Assembly (NCBI GenBank): GCA_002448495.1 | Contig: DJYL01000053.1 | Coordinates: 8,952 to 15,056 of the forward strand | DNA from: Pseudoselenomonas ruminantium | GTDB taxonomy: Bacteria; Bacillota; Negativicutes; Selenomonadales; Selenomonadaceae | Reading direction: 5' to 3' | DNA: 6,105 bases | Shown here: positions 4,804 to 6,105 of the stretch, in pieces | Position numbering within the stretch: position 1 is the first letter of the stretch | How the letters are laid out: each line of letters starts with the position of its first letter | Made by a program: the position numbers and the translations under genes | Notes under the pieces: model-generated | The model's input: the letters and a program-made list of their open reading frames with translations, nothing else | Database searches by the model: none | What the model was told of the DNA's origin: nothing

Positions 4804-6105
4804 ATGCATAGCACCAGAACCACCCGTCAGGACTGGCTGGTCTTACTCTTTATGATGATATTGGTGCCACTGGCCGGCGAACCCAAAATGCACCCGTTCA
4901 GCGGGGATTTTGCCAGTTTCCGCGTCAGTTTCGGCTCACCGGTATTTTTGCTGTTCCTCATCTGGCTCAGCAATTTTCCCCGGCTCTTTACCGGAGCGGT
5001 TGCAGGGACGGCAGTCATGCTGTTCCGTACAGGGCTGGATGTATTTTACGGCGATGATATCCTGCTTGCCTTCATTGAACATATTCCCAATTTCTTCTAT
5101 TATTTTGTTTATTCCCTGTTCTTTGCCCTGCCGCAGCTATCCCGCAAATCCATCTACGAACAAGCTCTGGGGATTGCCTTCTGGGCCATCATCGCTGAGG
5201 TGTTCGCCAGTGTCGGCGAACTGGCGGCGATGAATGCCATTGCTTACCAGCAGTCGGAAACCTTTACCTTAGGTATGCTGGGGCGATTGGTTCTGATTGC
5301 CATTTTGCGCTGTTTCTTTATCCTTTCCTTCTTCTTCCTGTTTCAGCTCTACAACACCGAAATGCGGCTGACCCGCAAGACCAAGGAGAAAGACCGGCTC
5401 ACCATGCTGATTGCGGGGCTGTATGAAGAAGTATTTGAGCTAAAATGCTCCCTGCAAAATTCAGAAGATGTCACCCATGACTGCTACAATGTATACACAC
5501 GATTGAAGGACAGCGCCCAAAAACCAGAAGACGAGGATTTGGCCAATGAAGTCCTGCGCATTGCCGGCCAGTGCCACGATATCAAGAAAAACCAGCAGCG
5601 CATATATGCGGGGCTTCAGGAACTGACCCAAAACCGCCGCGTAGATGATTACCTGCCGCCGGACAAAATCGTCAAGCTCATGATTCACACGCAAAAAAAG
5701 TATGCCCGCTCTCTGGGCAAAGAAATCTTTTTTAATGCAAAAGTCCCCGCAGGTCTGCCCCTGCTTCACTCGTTTATGCTGCTCTCCATTCTCAACAATC
5801 TCGTAGCCAACGCTGTGGAGGCTATTCCCAGCCGAGGAACCATCTCACTGACCATTGTGGGCGGTACCGGCGACGGCCGCTTGAAAATCACATTGGAAAA
5901 CACCGGCAGCTTTATCCCGCCACGGCGCTTAAAACAGGTCTTTTCGCCGGGGTACACGACAAAATTCGACAGCACCGGCAAGGCTTCCAGCGGCGTCGGG
6001 CTTACCTATGTCAAACACCAGACGGAAACGCTCGGCGGCACCATCGAGCTGACTTCTGACGGAAAAGATAAAGTAACCTGTTATTTGGACCTTCCCTGCC
6101 AAAAG
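4804..6105 (+). CDS. Membrane sensor histidine kinase, 3' end beyond the window
   Basis: The window holds 434 codons with no stop. Residues 11-183 form about six hydrophobic segments (roughly 11-25, 44-57, 60-76, 93-111, 119-144, 158-183) with short loops and no room for a periplasmic PAS/Cache domain, so sensing is probably within the membrane or through a partner. A charged linker (184-215) leads to the phosphoacceptor region QCHDIKKNQQRI (H258), of the HD-x-K-x-N type seen in CitA/DcuS/GlnK- and AgrC-like kinases. The GHKL ATPase follows: N-box NNLVANAVEA (331-340), a divergent G1 region ENTGSFIP (365-372), F-box VFSPGYTTK (379-387), and G2 SSGVGL (395-400). CYLDLP near 426-431 matches the last ATPase strand, so only a few codons are probably missing. 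The gene is divergent from the dicarboxylate transporter, implying control of it. The response regulator is presumably just past the edge. Kinase identity is firm; the ligand is inferred. Confidence 0.92.
   Translation, partial: MHSTRTTRQDWLVLLFMMILVPLAGEPKMHPFSGDFASFRVSFGSPVFLLFLIWLSNFPRLFTGAVAGTAVMLFRTGLDVFYGDDILLAFIEHIPNFFYYFVYSLFFALPQLSRKSIYEQALGIAFWAIIAEVFASVGELAAMNAIAYQQSETFTLGMLGRLVLIAILRCFFILSFFFLFQLYNTEMRLTRKTKEKDRLTMLIAGLYEEVFELKCSLQNSEDVTHDCYNVYTRLKDSAQKPEDEDLANEVLRIAGQCHDIKKNQQRIYAGLQELTQNRRVDDYLPPDKIVKLMIHTQKKYARSLGKEIFFNAKVPAGLPLLHSFMLLSILNNLVANAVEAIPSRGTISLTIVGGTGDGRLKITLENTGSFIPPRRLKQVFSPGYTTKFDSTGKASSGVGLTYVKHQTETLGGTIELTSDGKDKVTCYLDLPCQK

Overview
The window most likely comes from a diderm Firmicute of the Negativicutes (Selenomonas/Mitsuokella/Megamonas-like). 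It encodes an outer-membrane LptD/OstA-type protein, yet every gene has a strong Firmicutes-style Shine-Dalgarno sequence except aspA, whose site is weaker. The metabolism points to anaerobic C4-dicarboxylate/aspartate use. The assignment rests on recognising protein families by eye, not on a database search.

Layout. Bases 1-1277 (minus strand) hold the N-terminal 425 codons of an LptD-like LPS-assembly protein that runs off the left edge. Bases 1278-1501 are its upstream region, with two dyads, a -10-like TATAAT and the intrinsic terminator of the next gene. Bases 1502-2893 (minus) encode a complete aspartate ammonia-lyase (aspA). Bases 2894-3194 hold the aspA promoter region, with two inverted repeats, and a cluster of three hairpins that looks like a dispersed repeat. 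Bases 3195-4622 (minus) encode a complete DASS-family (CitT/TtdT-like) dicarboxylate transporter. Bases 4623-4803 are a divergent intergenic region rich in dyad and direct-repeat sequence. Bases 4804-6105 (plus) encode a multi-membrane-segment sensor histidine kinase that is open at the right edge and probably almost complete.

How the genes fit together. The transporter probably moves fumarate, malate, succinate or a related di/tricarboxylate. AspA interconverts aspartate and fumarate plus ammonia. The divergent kinase is the obvious candidate to sense substrate and control the other two. A recurring ACTATA / AC(T/C)ATAAGT motif lies in both the transporter-kinase and the aspA control regions and is a candidate binding site for the kinase's response regulator, which would lie beyond the right edge. 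LptD is a separate transcription unit, insulated by the aspA terminator.

The gene content is ordinary. The less explained material is in the intergenic DNA: the dyads upstream of lptD, the shared motif, and the three-hairpin element. I see no CRISPR array, tRNA, rRNA, insertion sequence or phage gene.
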